Source: Pontibacter pamirensis (GTDB lineage Bacteria; Bacteroidota; Bacteroidia; Cytophagales; Hymenobacteraceae). Taken from it: DNA of 64,000 nucleotides. The stretch is from the NCBI RefSeq assembly GCF_010015475.1, contig NZ_SSNI01000014.1:1-64000 (forward strand), read 5' to 3'. Both the position numbers and the translations under genes were made by a program. This document shows, one piece after another, positions 44,111 through 53,031 of this stretch (position 1 is the stretch's first letter; each line of letters begins with the position of its first letter). The notes under the pieces were generated by a model. The model saw nothing but the letters and a program-made list of their open reading frames with translations, searched no databases and was not told the origin of the DNA.

Positions 44111-45076
44111 CTAAATCTCATCCTTCAGAATCTTCTCAACCCAGCCCTTGCCCCATTCCTCCACTTCGTGCGGAGTCCAGAGTTCCGGGTAAAAGATACG
44201 CTTTTGGAAACGCGGAGGCAGGTATTTTTGCCAGTTGGTACCACCCGTGGCCGCAATAATTTCAGGGTCTTTCTGCAGGTAGCGAACAGCGGATTTATAG
44301 TGCATCAGCGGCCAGTTCACGTTCACGTTGCTGTCGAGCGAGCGCAGGGCATTCGTGAGCTTAGGATTCTGCTGCTCTTCTACCGGAAGCCGATTATAAA
44401 CAGACCATACATTCGTATGCTCATACTCCTTTGCAAATTGTATCAGCTGGTTCGTGTATTTTTCTTCAAACCGGAGCAGCGTCAGTGTTTTAATGCCTGA
44501 AGCCACTTCCGTAGCACCTTCTTTCCAGTAGATGCAGCCAATCATCTCTTCCTGCGTACTTTGCAAACCCAGTGCCGCCCGTCTTGTCTTGTCCACGAGG
44601 TTACGCAGATCAGTGGAGGCGATTTCGATCATGCGGTATTGCACCGATTGAAACCCACTGGCAGGCATGAGTGCCATCCGGAAGTGCAGGAACTGCTGCG
44701 GATCCATACCCTCCACCATCACATCAAAAGAACTGATCAGGTTATCGAAATAGCGGTTAATGCGCTTTAAGCGGCGCAGGAACAAATCCGTGGTGATCTC
44801 TTTGTCTTCAGCAATTTGCTTATACTCTTCCAGGCAAAGCTTAAAGTATAACTCTGTAATCTGGTGGTACATGATAAAGATCTTCTCATCCGGAATATTA
44901 GTGCGCGGATTCTGAAGGCTTAGCAGCGTATCGAGGTGGATATAGTCCCAGTAATTTAAAAAGTCAGTATAGTAAAGCCCTTCGAGGTAGGCGGCCAGGT
45001 TCTGGCCTAGCGGAACGTATTTCTCCTCCAGTCGCTTTAGCTGCTCCAGCACTTCCGGGTCAAATCTGTGCTCCAT
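44111..45076 (-). CDS. kynA: Tryptophan 2,3-dioxygenase
   Basis: A 321-residue haem enzyme opening the indole ring of tryptophan to N-formylkynurenine. Recognised by YYTDFLNYWDYIHLDTLLSLQ near residue 30-50 and FIMYHQITELYFKLCLEE around 70-85, the haem-pocket segment of the family, with FRMALMPASGFQS later. Length is longer than the 280 of some proteobacterial enzymes and fits Bacteroidota. No kynureninase or formamidase gene is adjacent, so the pathway's other genes lie elsewhere. Confidence 0.93.
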   Translation of the reverse strand: MEHRFDPEVLEQLKRLEEKYVPLGQNLAAYLEGLYYTDFLNYWDYIHLDTLLSLQNPRTNIPDEKIFIMYHQITELYFKLCLEEYKQIAEDKEITTDLFLRRLKRINRYFDNLISSFDVMVEGMDPQQFLHFRMALMPASGFQSVQYRMIEIASTDLRNLVDKTRRAALGLQSTQEEMIGCIYWKEGATEVASGIKTLTLLRFEEKYTNQLIQFAKEYEHTNVWSVYNRLPVEEQQNPKLTNALRSLDSNVNVNWPLMHYKSAVRYLQKDPEIIAATGGTNWQKYLPPRFQKRIFYPELWTPHEVEEWGKGWVEKILKDEI

Positions 45077-45249
45077 TTAAAGACGATTTGTGGTACGTGA
45101 TGTTTAAACGACTACAAAGTACGCAAATCTCCCCTTTGCCACCCAGCATGAGTATAAAAATTTCCCCTATTCAAAAATTGAGTGTATCTTCAAGATGAGG
45201 CAACCATCAGCAAAAAATTTGCATCTTAAGTGCATAGTGAAGCAGGAAA

Positions 45250-45423
45250 ATGGGTAAGACGACTGGCAATTTCGTGAGGAACCAGGAAAAACTCCCGCCT
45301 ATTAAAATATTTGTCTCTCGCTTAGTGGAGGCTGTTCCTTATTTTGTAGATGGATATGCGGTGTTGGTAGAATTAAATCTAAATAAACTTTTTAATAATG
45401 CAAAACTCTTAGTTTCTTGCTAA
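45250..45423 (+). CDS. Possible small ORF (57 codons)
   Basis: ATG 45250 to TAA 45421-45423, in the leader of sdaAB. The product begins MGKTTGNFVRNQEK and has a hydrophobic second half (FVDGYAVLVELNL); AGCAGGAAA before the ATG could act as a ribosome site. Its stop overlaps the TAAATTTG box, so it would be transcribed separately from sdaAB. Chance cannot be ruled out. Confidence 0.25.
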   Translation: MGKTTGNFVRNQEKLPPIKIFVSRLVEAVPYFVDGYAVLVELNLNKLFNNAKLLVSC

Positions 45424-45428
45424 ATTTG
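45421..45428 (+). promoter_or_regulatory. Candidate -7 box for sdaAB operon
   Basis: TAAATTTG, a full TAnnTTTG match, 31 bp before the preferred ATG at 45460; it also argues against the upstream TTG start at 45433. Confidence 0.45.
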
Positions 45429-45459
45429 ATTTTTGCGATATTATTACGGGAGAAAGGGT

Positions 45460-46137
45460 ATGGCTGAGAAAAGCAGCGTTTTTGATATGATTGGGCCTGT
45501 CATGATTGGACCCTCAAGTTCGCACACGGCAGGAGTGGTACGGATAGCCCGGGCTGCTATCAGGCTACTTGGTGCGGCACCGGAAGAGGTGGTTATTACC
45601 TTTTATAATTCGTTTGCACGCACCTACGAGGGGCACGGCAGCGATCGTGCTATTGTGGCTGGGCTTCTTGACTTTAAAACAGATGACAAGCGAATCAAAG
45701 ATGCTTTTGAGCATGCGGAGGAACGTGGGCTGAAATATACTTTCAAGTCGGTAGGAAATTCTTCTACCATGCACCCCAACACAATTAAATTAAACCTTAA
45801 AGCAGCTGGCCGCGAGGTGGAAGTAATAGGGCAGAGCCGCGGTGGTGGTGTTATTAAAATTGTAGAAGTAGATGGCTTTGCTGCTAACTTTTCGGCAACA
45901 CTGCATACCTTGATTATAGACGCGGAGGATGTAACAGGCAGTATTGCTTTTATTGCCTCGGTACTGGCACATGACCAATGTAACATAGCCACCATGAGCG
46001 TGTCCAGGAAAGGAAAAAACGAGCTTGCACGTCAGTTTATAGAGATGGATTCAGGTATTAAACCCATTACCCTGGAGTACCTGCGGCAGCTAAGCTGGGT
46101 GAAGCATGTAATCTATATTCCCAATATCGATCTTTAA
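45460..46137 (+). CDS. sdaAB: L-serine dehydratase, beta subunit
   Basis: The 225-residue beta chain of the iron-sulfur L-serine dehydratase, which deaminates serine to pyruvate. It has VFDMIGPVMIGPSSSHTAG near the N-terminus (substrate-loop SSSHT), a mid-domain, and a C-terminal ACT domain (about 148-225) that may bind serine. The frame is open from a TTG at 45433, but ATG 45460 has a GGGAGAAAGGG ribosome site. The alpha subunit, with the cysteine ligands of the cluster, is not in the window. TolC- and HlyD-like genes follow in the same direction after 10 bp. Confidence 0.9.
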   Translation: MAEKSSVFDMIGPVMIGPSSSHTAGVVRIARAAIRLLGAAPEEVVITFYNSFARTYEGHGSDRAIVAGLLDFKTDDKRIKDAFEHAEERGLKYTFKSVGNSSTMHPNTIKLNLKAAGREVEVIGQSRGGGVIKIVEVDGFAANFSATLHTLIIDAEDVTGSIAFIASVLAHDQCNIATMSVSRKGKNELARQFIEMDSGIKPITLEYLRQLSWVKHVIYIPNIDL

Positions 46138-46147
46138 TCTTTATACT

Positions 46148-47611
46148 ATGAAAAAAATGTCTAAAAAACTGCTTCTGGTCATTGGCCTGTCCTTAACGGG
46201 CATGGGTGGTGTTTTGGCCCAGCAGCAGGGCCCGGGGGACGACAATGTGTGGTCCCTGGAGGAGGCTGTGAGTTATGCCAGAGCAAATAACCTGCAGGTA
46301 AGACGTAGCCTGTTAAACAGGGAATTAGCTAAAACAGACCTTAATCAGTCAAAGTTTGGGCGCTTACCTTCCTTGAATGGCGGGTCTTCCTACAACTTTA
46401 ACTTTGGTACTTATGTGGATCCAACGACTTCTGAACTGCGTTCTGAGGAAAGCCGGACGAACAACTGGCAGTTGAATGCAAGCGTGCCTTTGTTTGCTGG
46501 TTTCCAGCAGGTAAATACCATCAAGCAAAACGAGATTGAATTACGGGCCAGCGAGCAGGACGTGCTGTCAGCGCAAAACGACATTACCTTACAGATCATC
46601 AACTCGTACCTGAACATCCTCTTTGCGGATGAACTCATCAAAATTTCACAGCAGACTAAAGATTTAACCCAGCAGCAACTAGACCGCACTAGGATTCTTT
46701 TCAAGGCCGGCAGCGTGGCTGAAAATGCAGTGCTGGACCTGGAGTCGCAGTTTGCTGCGGATGATCTGGAGCTCATTAACGCTCAAAATCAGCGCGATTT
46801 TTCAAGGCTCACCCTAATGCAGGTGTTGAACCTTTCTACCTCTGATGATTTTCAGATTGTGGTGCCAGAAATTCCGGAACCAGACCAGGACCCTGTACTG
46901 ATTAACGGGCAGCAGGTATATGAAGTGGCGCTACAAACACTACCCGCCATACAGGGAGCTGACCTTCGGGTGCTAAGCGCTGCCAAGGGCCTGGAAGTGG
47001 CAAGAGGTGCCTATTATCCGCGGCTGTCCATGTTTGCCGGATATAATACCTTTTACTCCAGTGCCAGGGACTTCCGTTTTCCAGAAGAGGGCGCTTTGCG
47101 GCCAACACCAATTGGATTCACCGATTCTGAAGGAACTAACCCTTTTATTATTTATACTCCTGCCACCACCTTCAGAAGGGAAACCTATGCTTACTTTGAT
47201 CAGTTGCAAGACGGGGTAGGTAAGAACTTCGGTTTTTCGTTACAGGTGCCTATCTTCAATGGGTTGCAGGTGCGCAGCAATGTACAACGGGCAAAACTGC
47301 AGCAACAGGACGCTCAACTGAACGCTGATATTGCCCGTAACAACCTGCGCCAGACGATAGAGCAGGCTTATGTGGATGCTTTGGCCGCCCAACGCAGGTA
47401 TACCTCTGCAAAAGAGCAGCTGAGGGCTGCTGAGAAGAACTATAGCAATGCGCAGCTAAGGCTGAACAGCGGTGTGATAAATACTGTAGATTTCAATATC
47501 ATTGCAAACAATTATCGCGCTGCGCAATCTAATCTGTTACAGGCGAAGTATGAGTATACTTTTAAATTAAAGGTATTGGATTTCTATCAAGGCGAAGATA
47601 TATCTTTCTAA
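46148..47611 (+). CDS. TolC-family outer-membrane efflux protein
   Basis: A 487-residue protein with a signal peptide to about residue 24 (GVLAQ) and two outer-membrane efflux (OEP) repeats, each with long heptad-patterned helices (DLNQSKFGRLPSL, LLQAKYEYTFKLKVL at the end). It would trimerise into an outer-membrane/periplasmic channel. It lies 10 bp behind sdaAB and 7 bp before an HlyD-type adaptor gene, but no inner-membrane pump gene is next to it. Confidence 0.92.
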   Translation: MKKMSKKLLLVIGLSLTGMGGVLAQQQGPGDDNVWSLEEAVSYARANNLQVRRSLLNRELAKTDLNQSKFGRLPSLNGGSSYNFNFGTYVDPTTSELRSEESRTNNWQLNASVPLFAGFQQVNTIKQNEIELRASEQDVLSAQNDITLQIINSYLNILFADELIKISQQTKDLTQQQLDRTRILFKAGSVAENAVLDLESQFAADDLELINAQNQRDFSRLTLMQVLNLSTSDDFQIVVPEIPEPDQDPVLINGQQVYEVALQTLPAIQGADLRVLSAAKGLEVARGAYYPRLSMFAGYNTFYSSARDFRFPEEGALRPTPIGFTDSEGTNPFIIYTPATTFRRETYAYFDQLQDGVGKNFGFSLQVPIFNGLQVRSNVQRAKLQQQDAQLNADIARNNLRQTIEQAYVDALAAQRRYTSAKEQLRAAEKNYSNAQLRLNSGVINTVDFNIIANNYRAAQSNLLQAKYEYTFKLKVLDFYQGEDISF

Positions 47612-47618
47612 AAAAACC

Positions 47619-49004
47619 ATGGCTAAAAAAAAATCGAAGTTAATTCCTATTCTGATTGCAGTACTTGTGTTAGTGCTTGTTGGTGTTGTGATTGCCAAAA
47701 AAGCAGGCTGGATAGGACAGGACGAGGGAACTGAAGTTGTACTTGCCGAAGCAAAAAGAGCAGAGATTGTAGAAAAGGTAAGTGCATCCGGCAAAATACA
47801 ACCGGAAACTGAAGTAAAAATAAGTCCGGACGTTTCCGGTGAGATAATTGAGCTGCACGTGGAAGAAGGGGATTCTGTCGTGAAAGGGCAGTTGCTGCTG
47901 CGCATCCGGCCAGATAACTACCAGTCGATGGTGGATGCACAGGAGGCGATGGTGAATACACAGCGAGCCAACCTGGGGCAGTCAAGAGCAAGGCTGGCGC
48001 AGGCAGAGGCAAACCTGACTCAGACAAAGCAGAACTATGATCGTAACAAGGCTTTATATGATCAGAAAGTAATTTCTATTTCCGAATGGCAGCAGATAAA
48101 AGCTAACTATGAAGCTGCACAACAGGAAGTGGCATCGTTGCAGGCAAGCGTTCGTGCGTCCGGGTTCAACGTTCAAAATGCCCAGGCCTCTCTGAAAGAT
48201 GCCCGTGAAAACCTGAACAAAACTACTATTTACTCACCTGTAAGCGGCACTGTATCAAAGTTAAATGTGGAGCAGGGCGAGCGGGTGGTTGGTACCTCAC
48301 AAATGGCAGGTACGGAAATCATGAGTATAGCCAACCTGAACAACATGGAAGTTCGCGTGAACGTGAACGAGAACGACATTATACGGGTAGAGCTTGGCGA
48401 TTCAGTTATGGTAGACGTAGATTCTTATGCCAGCCAGGATGAGAAGTTTAAAGGCGTTGTTACGGCTATTGCCAACACAGCGAAAGACGCGACTACACTG
48501 GAGGCTGTAACAGAGTTTGAAGTGCGCATCCGCCTCATCAATGACTCCTACAGCCACCTTACCGCGCAAACCAGCCGCCCTTTCAGACCGGGAATGACCG
48601 CTTCTGTTGAAATTATAACAGAAAGAAAACCTAATGTTTTATCTGTACCTTTGTCTGCGGTAACAACACGTTCACCAGGCGCGCCTGGGCAAGGCACGAA
48701 TCCTGAAGGAGAAGATGAGGAGGAAGAGCAGCAGCAGAACGTTCCTCCTGCTACACCGCCTGCACAGGTAGAGGAAGTTGTTTTTGCCTATAACAGCACC
48801 ACAAACACAGTTGAGGCTGTAAATGTTAAAACTGGTATCAGTGACTTTGAAAACATCGAAATAATCAGCGGTCTGGAGCCGGGGCAGAAAATAGTGGCAG
48901 GTCCCTTCAGGGCAGTATCACAGACGCTGAACGATGGAGCCAAAGTAGCGGTGAAAGACGAAGCCACGCTGGACAAGCAGGCCATTGCCGCAGACACTCA
49001 ATAG
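47619..49004 (+). CDS. HlyD/MacA-type periplasmic adaptor
   Basis: A 461-residue membrane-fusion protein. TM at about 8-25, a split lipoyl/biotinyl domain (SGKIQPETEVKISPDVSGEI and ATIYSPVSGTVSKLN), a long coiled-coil hairpin (about 110-200, with alternating Ala/Gln/Glu) and beta-barrel regions. A Glu/Gln/Pro-rich insert (EGEDEEEEQQQNVPP, about 362-376) interrupts the C-terminal part and is not common in MacA. It should bridge a TolC channel and a pump of ABC (MacB) type; the pump is not in this operon. Confidence 0.88.
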   Translation: MAKKKSKLIPILIAVLVLVLVGVVIAKKAGWIGQDEGTEVVLAEAKRAEIVEKVSASGKIQPETEVKISPDVSGEIIELHVEEGDSVVKGQLLLRIRPDNYQSMVDAQEAMVNTQRANLGQSRARLAQAEANLTQTKQNYDRNKALYDQKVISISEWQQIKANYEAAQQEVASLQASVRASGFNVQNAQASLKDARENLNKTTIYSPVSGTVSKLNVEQGERVVGTSQMAGTEIMSIANLNNMEVRVNVNENDIIRVELGDSVMVDVDSYASQDEKFKGVVTAIANTAKDATTLEAVTEFEVRIRLINDSYSHLTAQTSRPFRPGMTASVEIITERKPNVLSVPLSAVTTRSPGAPGQGTNPEGEDEEEEQQQNVPPATPPAQVEEVVFAYNSTTNTVEAVNVKTGISDFENIEIISGLEPGQKIVAGPFRAVSQTLNDGAKVAVKDEATLDKQAIAADTQ

Positions 49005-49024
49005 GAATAACCTAAAAAGCACCC

Positions 49025-50014
49025 TTGGAAAAAGTAGCAGTATTGGGAGGAGGTAGCTGGGCTACAGCCATTGTAAAAATCCTCTCAGAAAACAAATCTC
49101 AGGTACACTGGTGGATGCGCAACAGGAATGATGTGCAGCACCTGATAAGTTACAAACACAATCCGCGTTACCTCAGCCAGGTATCGTTCGATTTAAATTA
49201 TGTAAAACCTACTTCTGATATACAGGCAGTGCTTGCTGCCGCTGATTGGGTAATATTGGCAGTGCCAGCCGCATTCGTGCGGCTGGCACTTGCTGATTTG
49301 GCGGAAGATACATTTACAGGGAAGGTCGTAGTGTCGGCTATAAAAGGCATGATTCCGGAGGAGAACGTTCTGATAACGGATTATATGGAGCGGAATTACC
49401 ATGTGCCGAATTCGCATCAGCTTGTTATTGCCGGACCTTGTCATGCTGAAGAGGTGGCTTTAGAGAAGCAGTCTTATCTCACCATTGGTTCTCATGACAT
49501 GCCTACGGCAGAACGCTTCTGTGAGCTGCTCCGGAACCGCTATGTAAAAGCAAACCCGCTTGACGATTTGGATGGTATAGAGTATTGCGCTGTAATGAAG
49601 AACATTATAGCCATGGCCTGTGGAATAGCGCGGGGTCTGAACTATGGCGATAATTTTCAGGCGGTGATGGTATCTAACGCTATGTTTGAGATCGAGCGAT
49701 TCCTGGATGCTATTATGCCCATTCACCGCGACTTGAGCGGTTCCGCATATTTAGGGGATTTGTTGGTAACAGCCTACTCTCAATTTAGCCGTAACCGCAC
49801 CTTCGGAAACATGATTGGCCACGGCTATACGGTTAAGTCAGCCCAAATTGAAATGAATATGGTGGCAGAGGGATACTATGCGGTACAGAGTATCTTCGAA
49901 CTCAACAAAAAGCTTAAAGTAGACATGCCTATTACAAATGCAGTATATCATGTACTATATGAGCGCATATCGCCAGCTGTTGAATTTGAGATTCTGAAAG
50001 ACAAGTTCAAATAA
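49025..50014 (+). CDS. gpsA: Glycerol-3-phosphate dehydrogenase (NAD(P)+)
   Basis: A 329-residue dehydrogenase making sn-glycerol 3-phosphate for phospholipid synthesis. GGGSWATAIVKIL is the NAD(P) loop, AGPCHAEEVA and EYCAVMKNIIAMACGIARGL the central motifs, and SGSAYLGDLLVTAYS-QFSRNRTFG the C-terminal substrate region with the catalytic lysine in VMKN. It starts at TTG, 20 bp behind the HlyD-like gene, and shares its direction; a common transcript is possible. Confidence 0.95.
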   Translation: MEKVAVLGGGSWATAIVKILSENKSQVHWWMRNRNDVQHLISYKHNPRYLSQVSFDLNYVKPTSDIQAVLAAADWVILAVPAAFVRLALADLAEDTFTGKVVVSAIKGMIPEENVLITDYMERNYHVPNSHQLVIAGPCHAEEVALEKQSYLTIGSHDMPTAERFCELLRNRYVKANPLDDLDGIEYCAVMKNIIAMACGIARGLNYGDNFQAVMVSNAMFEIERFLDAIMPIHRDLSGSAYLGDLLVTAYSQFSRNRTFGNMIGHGYTVKSAQIEMNMVAEGYYAVQSIFELNKKLKVDMPITNAVYHVLYERISPAVEFEILKDKFK

Positions 50015-50125
50015 GAAGAAAAGAGGCACAGCAAAAACTCAATACTTAACGCTGCTGAGTGGCAGAATAAGTTAGAGCAGGTTTAGGAAATTTCGGTTTA
50101 TTGCAGTAACGTTTGCTTTAAAAAG

Positions 50126-50169
50126 TAAACAGAGCACATTTGCTAGGATGCGGATGTGCTCTGTTTATT
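50126..50169. terminator. Bidirectional-type terminator
   Basis: A 15-16-bp stem (50126-50141 with 50154-50169) whose right arm overlaps the 3' end of the minus-strand gene; serves gpsA and its convergent neighbour. Confidence 0.8.
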
Positions 50170-50676
50170 TTCTCTTGCCTTGCGAAGCATAGAGTAATCA
50201 CCTAATGCTCTGTAAACAGAAATCACAGTTATTGCCCATGCCAGCGATACGGCATGTAGCAGAAAAATAACTATATATTCCTGGTATGGCACCTGCTCTA
50301 CATGTACCAGCCGGAATAAAAAGAGTGTGAGACAAGCCATCAGAGTACCAGCCAGACCAAGCATAAATGCTCTTTGAAGAAGCAGCCTGGGAAGCCTGTC
50401 AATAAGAGTTTGGCTTTTGAGGTGCCAGTGCAAGGGGAGCACTTTTTTAGCCAGTAAAGCTTTATGCGTTAACTTTGTGGCAATCAGGTTTAAAACGAAT
50501 CCAAAAGCAAAGCTAAAAGTTAGAAGGTCGGTAGATATGCTTTTCTGCCCCCAGAGTGGCACTATTTCCGCATGCTGCTCCAGCACCTGTAGCAGCAGCA
50601 CACACAGCATGGCTGTGGACAGTATCACCCAGCCTCCAATTCGAATAAGAAACCTGTAGTTTATGCTGATAGCCAT
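50143..50676 (-). CDS. Four-helix membrane protein, unknown function
   Basis: A 177-residue inner-membrane protein with four predicted transmembrane helices (about 10-30, 49-67, 100-122 and 131-153), a basic cytosolic loop (LTHKALLAKKVLP) and a charged C-terminus. I do not recognise a family. It stands alone between convergent gpsA and a divergent NUDIX gene. Coding bias appears ordinary. Confidence 0.6.
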   Translation of the reverse strand: MAISINYRFLIRIGGWVILSTAMLCVLLLQVLEQHAEIVPLWGQKSISTDLLTFSFAFGFVLNLIATKLTHKALLAKKVLPLHWHLKSQTLIDRLPRLLLQRAFMLGLAGTLMACLTLFLFRLVHVEQVPYQEYIVIFLLHAVSLAWAITVISVYRALGDYSMLRKARENKQSTSAS

Positions 50677-50921
50677 GTGCTGTTTTATCTGAAAAGATCA
50701 CTCTGATGACGCCTTTAATAGTCTTAAGATACTGGCTTTAAGTTAAATATATCATAAAATATACTTACACCCATACATTTCATCGCTTTTCTATTTTACA
50801 AAATAATTTCAGCTTTAGCGCTGCTATTATGCGGCAGCATATAAAAATGCTTTTTCATTTTGCTGCATATAAGAACAGACTTTCTGAGGCTGCAGATTTT
50901 CACCTTATTTTTTTGCCAGGC

Positions 50922-51314
50922 ATGCTACAAGTAACATGTGCTATTATAGAACATGAGGGTCGGGTACTGATAACGCAACGGAGTGAATCCATGCCGGATC
51001 CACTGCTGTGGGAATTTCCGGGTGGTAAAATAGAGCCCGGCGAAACAGAAGAAGAATGCCTGGTACGGGAGATCAAAGAAGAACTGAATTTATACGTTCA
51101 GCCCCTGCGGCACCTGACCTCCGTTTTACATCAAACCCAAACAAAAACAATTCAGCTGATTCCTTTCCTTTGTTCGCTAAGGGGAGGTGACATTCAACTG
51201 CTGGAGCATCGTGCCTTTAATTGGGTTTTGCCTGAAGACCTGCGTACGTATGACTGGTGCCTCCCTGATTTGCCTGTTGTAGAAGAATACCTGCAGCAGT
51301 GGCATCGCATATAG
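50922..51314 (+). CDS. NUDIX hydrolase, MutT-like
   Basis: A 130-residue NUDIX protein, probably removing oxidised nucleotides such as 8-oxo-dGTP. The box is G35-GKIEPGETEEECLVREIKEEL, with all Glu ligands present, and MLQVTCAIIEHEGRVLITQR matches the MutT N-terminus. The frame is open back to 50829, but the ATG at 50922 gives the family's usual start and size. Followed 61 bp later by the rRNA methyltransferase gene. Confidence 0.88.
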   Translation: MLQVTCAIIEHEGRVLITQRSESMPDPLLWEFPGGKIEPGETEEECLVREIKEELNLYVQPLRHLTSVLHQTQTKTIQLIPFLCSLRGGDIQLLEHRAFNWVLPEDLRTYDWCLPDLPVVEEYLQQWHRI

Positions 51315-51375
51315 GGAATGCTGCAAACAGACCAGGTTTTTATCTGCATCAAAATTGCTGTACCTTTAGTTTACT

Positions 51376-52770
51376 ATGCAATTTCCTATCTCTTTTACAG
51401 ACCGTATGCAGCGGCTGCTGGGCAGTGACTACCATCATTTCATGAAAGCGCTGCAGCATGCGCCGCCGATAAGTATACGCCTGAATCCAGCTAAAACAAA
51501 TGCCAGGCCAAATATTTCCAAGGTACCCTGGGCGGAATATGGTTACTATTTGCCAGAACGTCCGTCTTTTACGCTGGACCCGCTGCTGCATGCCGGCACC
51601 TACTATGTGCAAGAGGCCAGTTCCATGTTCCTAGAGCAAGCCCTGAAGCAGGTAGTGAATCTGGAACAACCACTACAGGTGCTGGATTTATGTGGTGCTC
51701 CTGGTGGCAAATCCACCCACCTTGCCAGCCTGATCTCTTCGGACAGTTTGCAGGTTTCAAATGAAGTTATCAGGAGTCGGGCTTCTGTTCTGGCAGAAAA
51801 CGTGGCGAAGTGGGGGAGTGGTAATGTGCTGGTCACCAGCAACGATCCCAGGGATTTCGGCCGGTTGTCCGACTTTTTTGACGTGATGGTGGTAGACGCT
51901 CCTTGCAGCGGAGAAGGCATGTTCCGGAAAGACCCTCAGGCGGTTAATGAGTGGTCGGATGAAAGTGTGAACCTATGCGCGCAGCGCCAGCAGCGCATCC
52001 TGATGGATGTTTGGGATGCGCTGAAACCAGGTGGTATACTCATATACAGTACATGCACCTGGAACGAGCAGGAAAACGAAGAAAACATTGCCTGGCTGGC
52101 TGAGCAGGAGCAGGCAGAGTCCCTGAAACTGACCTTGCAACCAGAGTGGGGTGTAAAGCCCTCACAATTAAAAGGAATCGAAGGATACCGTTTTTACCCG
52201 CACCAGGTCCAGGGAGAAGGTTTTTTTGTGGCCATAGTTCGCAAGGCAGGTGCAGCAGAAGAAGCGGCATCTCACGGTAAAAAGAAAAAGTATAAACTCA
52301 CCCTGGCCGGGAAGAAGGAGCAGGCACTGGTACAGGATTGGCTCAATAATCCGGAACAGTTTGCCTGGATACAGCATGGCGATATTATTTCTGCCATACC
52401 CGCACATCTCTTTGAAGCCGCTGACAAGGTATTTCAGAACTTATATGTGATTTATGCTGGTACGGAAATAGCGGAGGTAAAAGGAAAAAAACTAAAACCC
52501 CTGCAAGGATTGGCACTGTCGCAGCACCTGAACAAAGCCGCGTTCGAGACGGCTGAACTGGATTTGGAACAGGCACTCCGTTACCTCCGCAAAGAAGATA
52601 TCAATTTAGGAATTGAAGGCAACGACTGGCTCCTGCTACAGTATAAAAATACACCCCTTGGCTGGGCAAAGCAGGTAGGCAATCGCATGAATAATTACTA
52701 TACAAAGGAATGGCGTATCCGTATGGAGCTGCCGCAGGAGCTGCCGTTGTTTGATTTGCTGAATAGCTAA
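51376..52770 (+). CDS. rRNA cytosine-C5 methyltransferase, RsmF-like
   Basis: A 464-residue NOL1/NOP2/Sun-family methyltransferase. LDLCGAPGGKSTHLASL is the SAM site; DAPCSGEGMFRKD and STCTWNEQENEENI carry the two catalytic cysteines. Residues from about 300 on form a PUA-like RNA-binding domain of the RsmF/YebU kind. The E. coli RsmF target is C1407 of 16S rRNA; equivalence here is inferred from domain order. Confidence 0.88.
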   Translation: MQFPISFTDRMQRLLGSDYHHFMKALQHAPPISIRLNPAKTNARPNISKVPWAEYGYYLPERPSFTLDPLLHAGTYYVQEASSMFLEQALKQVVNLEQPLQVLDLCGAPGGKSTHLASLISSDSLQVSNEVIRSRASVLAENVAKWGSGNVLVTSNDPRDFGRLSDFFDVMVVDAPCSGEGMFRKDPQAVNEWSDESVNLCAQRQQRILMDVWDALKPGGILIYSTCTWNEQENEENIAWLAEQEQAESLKLTLQPEWGVKPSQLKGIEGYRFYPHQVQGEGFFVAIVRKAGAAEEAASHGKKKKYKLTLAGKKEQALVQDWLNNPEQFAWIQHGDIISAIPAHLFEAADKVFQNLYVIYAGTEIAEVKGKKLKPLQGLALSQHLNKAAFETAELDLEQALRYLRKEDINLGIEGNDWLLLQYKNTPLGWAKQVGNRMNNYYTKEWRIRMELPQELPLFDLLNS

Positions 52771-52847
52771 ATTGTTGATTGCTATGATAGGCTTTCTATC
52801 AATGAACGCTACAATTACAGCTCTCTTTAAACCCTAAATGTAACTTG

Positions 52848-52975
52848 GACATGCCAAAGGCGCGAGACGAAAGGGACCTGCAGAGCAGTGAGTAACCTAT
52901 TTATTTCATGAACTCATGATGTTTCAGACTTCTCTCTGCTTCGCTTGCTCTTTTATGCTCGCGTCTCTGGCATAC
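52848..52975. repeat. Palindromic intergenic repeat
   Basis: Arms 52851-52866 and 52958-52973 are reverse complements at 14 of 16 positions (ATGCCA and CGCGAG kept). The similarity continues inward with mismatches through a region containing GCAGAG motifs on both sides (about 52880-52895 against 52928-52945), and two TCATGA copies sit in the centre. It lies between convergent genes, and no second copy was found in this window. Confidence 0.55.
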
Positions 52976-53031
52976 TTATAATTCAAGGATAAAGGAATTT
53001 GGAAGGAAGGTTATGAAACCTTGCCTAAAGT

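Larger units (their letters stand above)
45077..45459. other. Intergenic region between tdo and sdaAB
   Basis: About 380 bp between divergent genes. It contains promoter sequence for both sides and a possible 57-codon ORF (45250-45423). No repeat or RNA structure was recognised. Confidence 0.5.
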
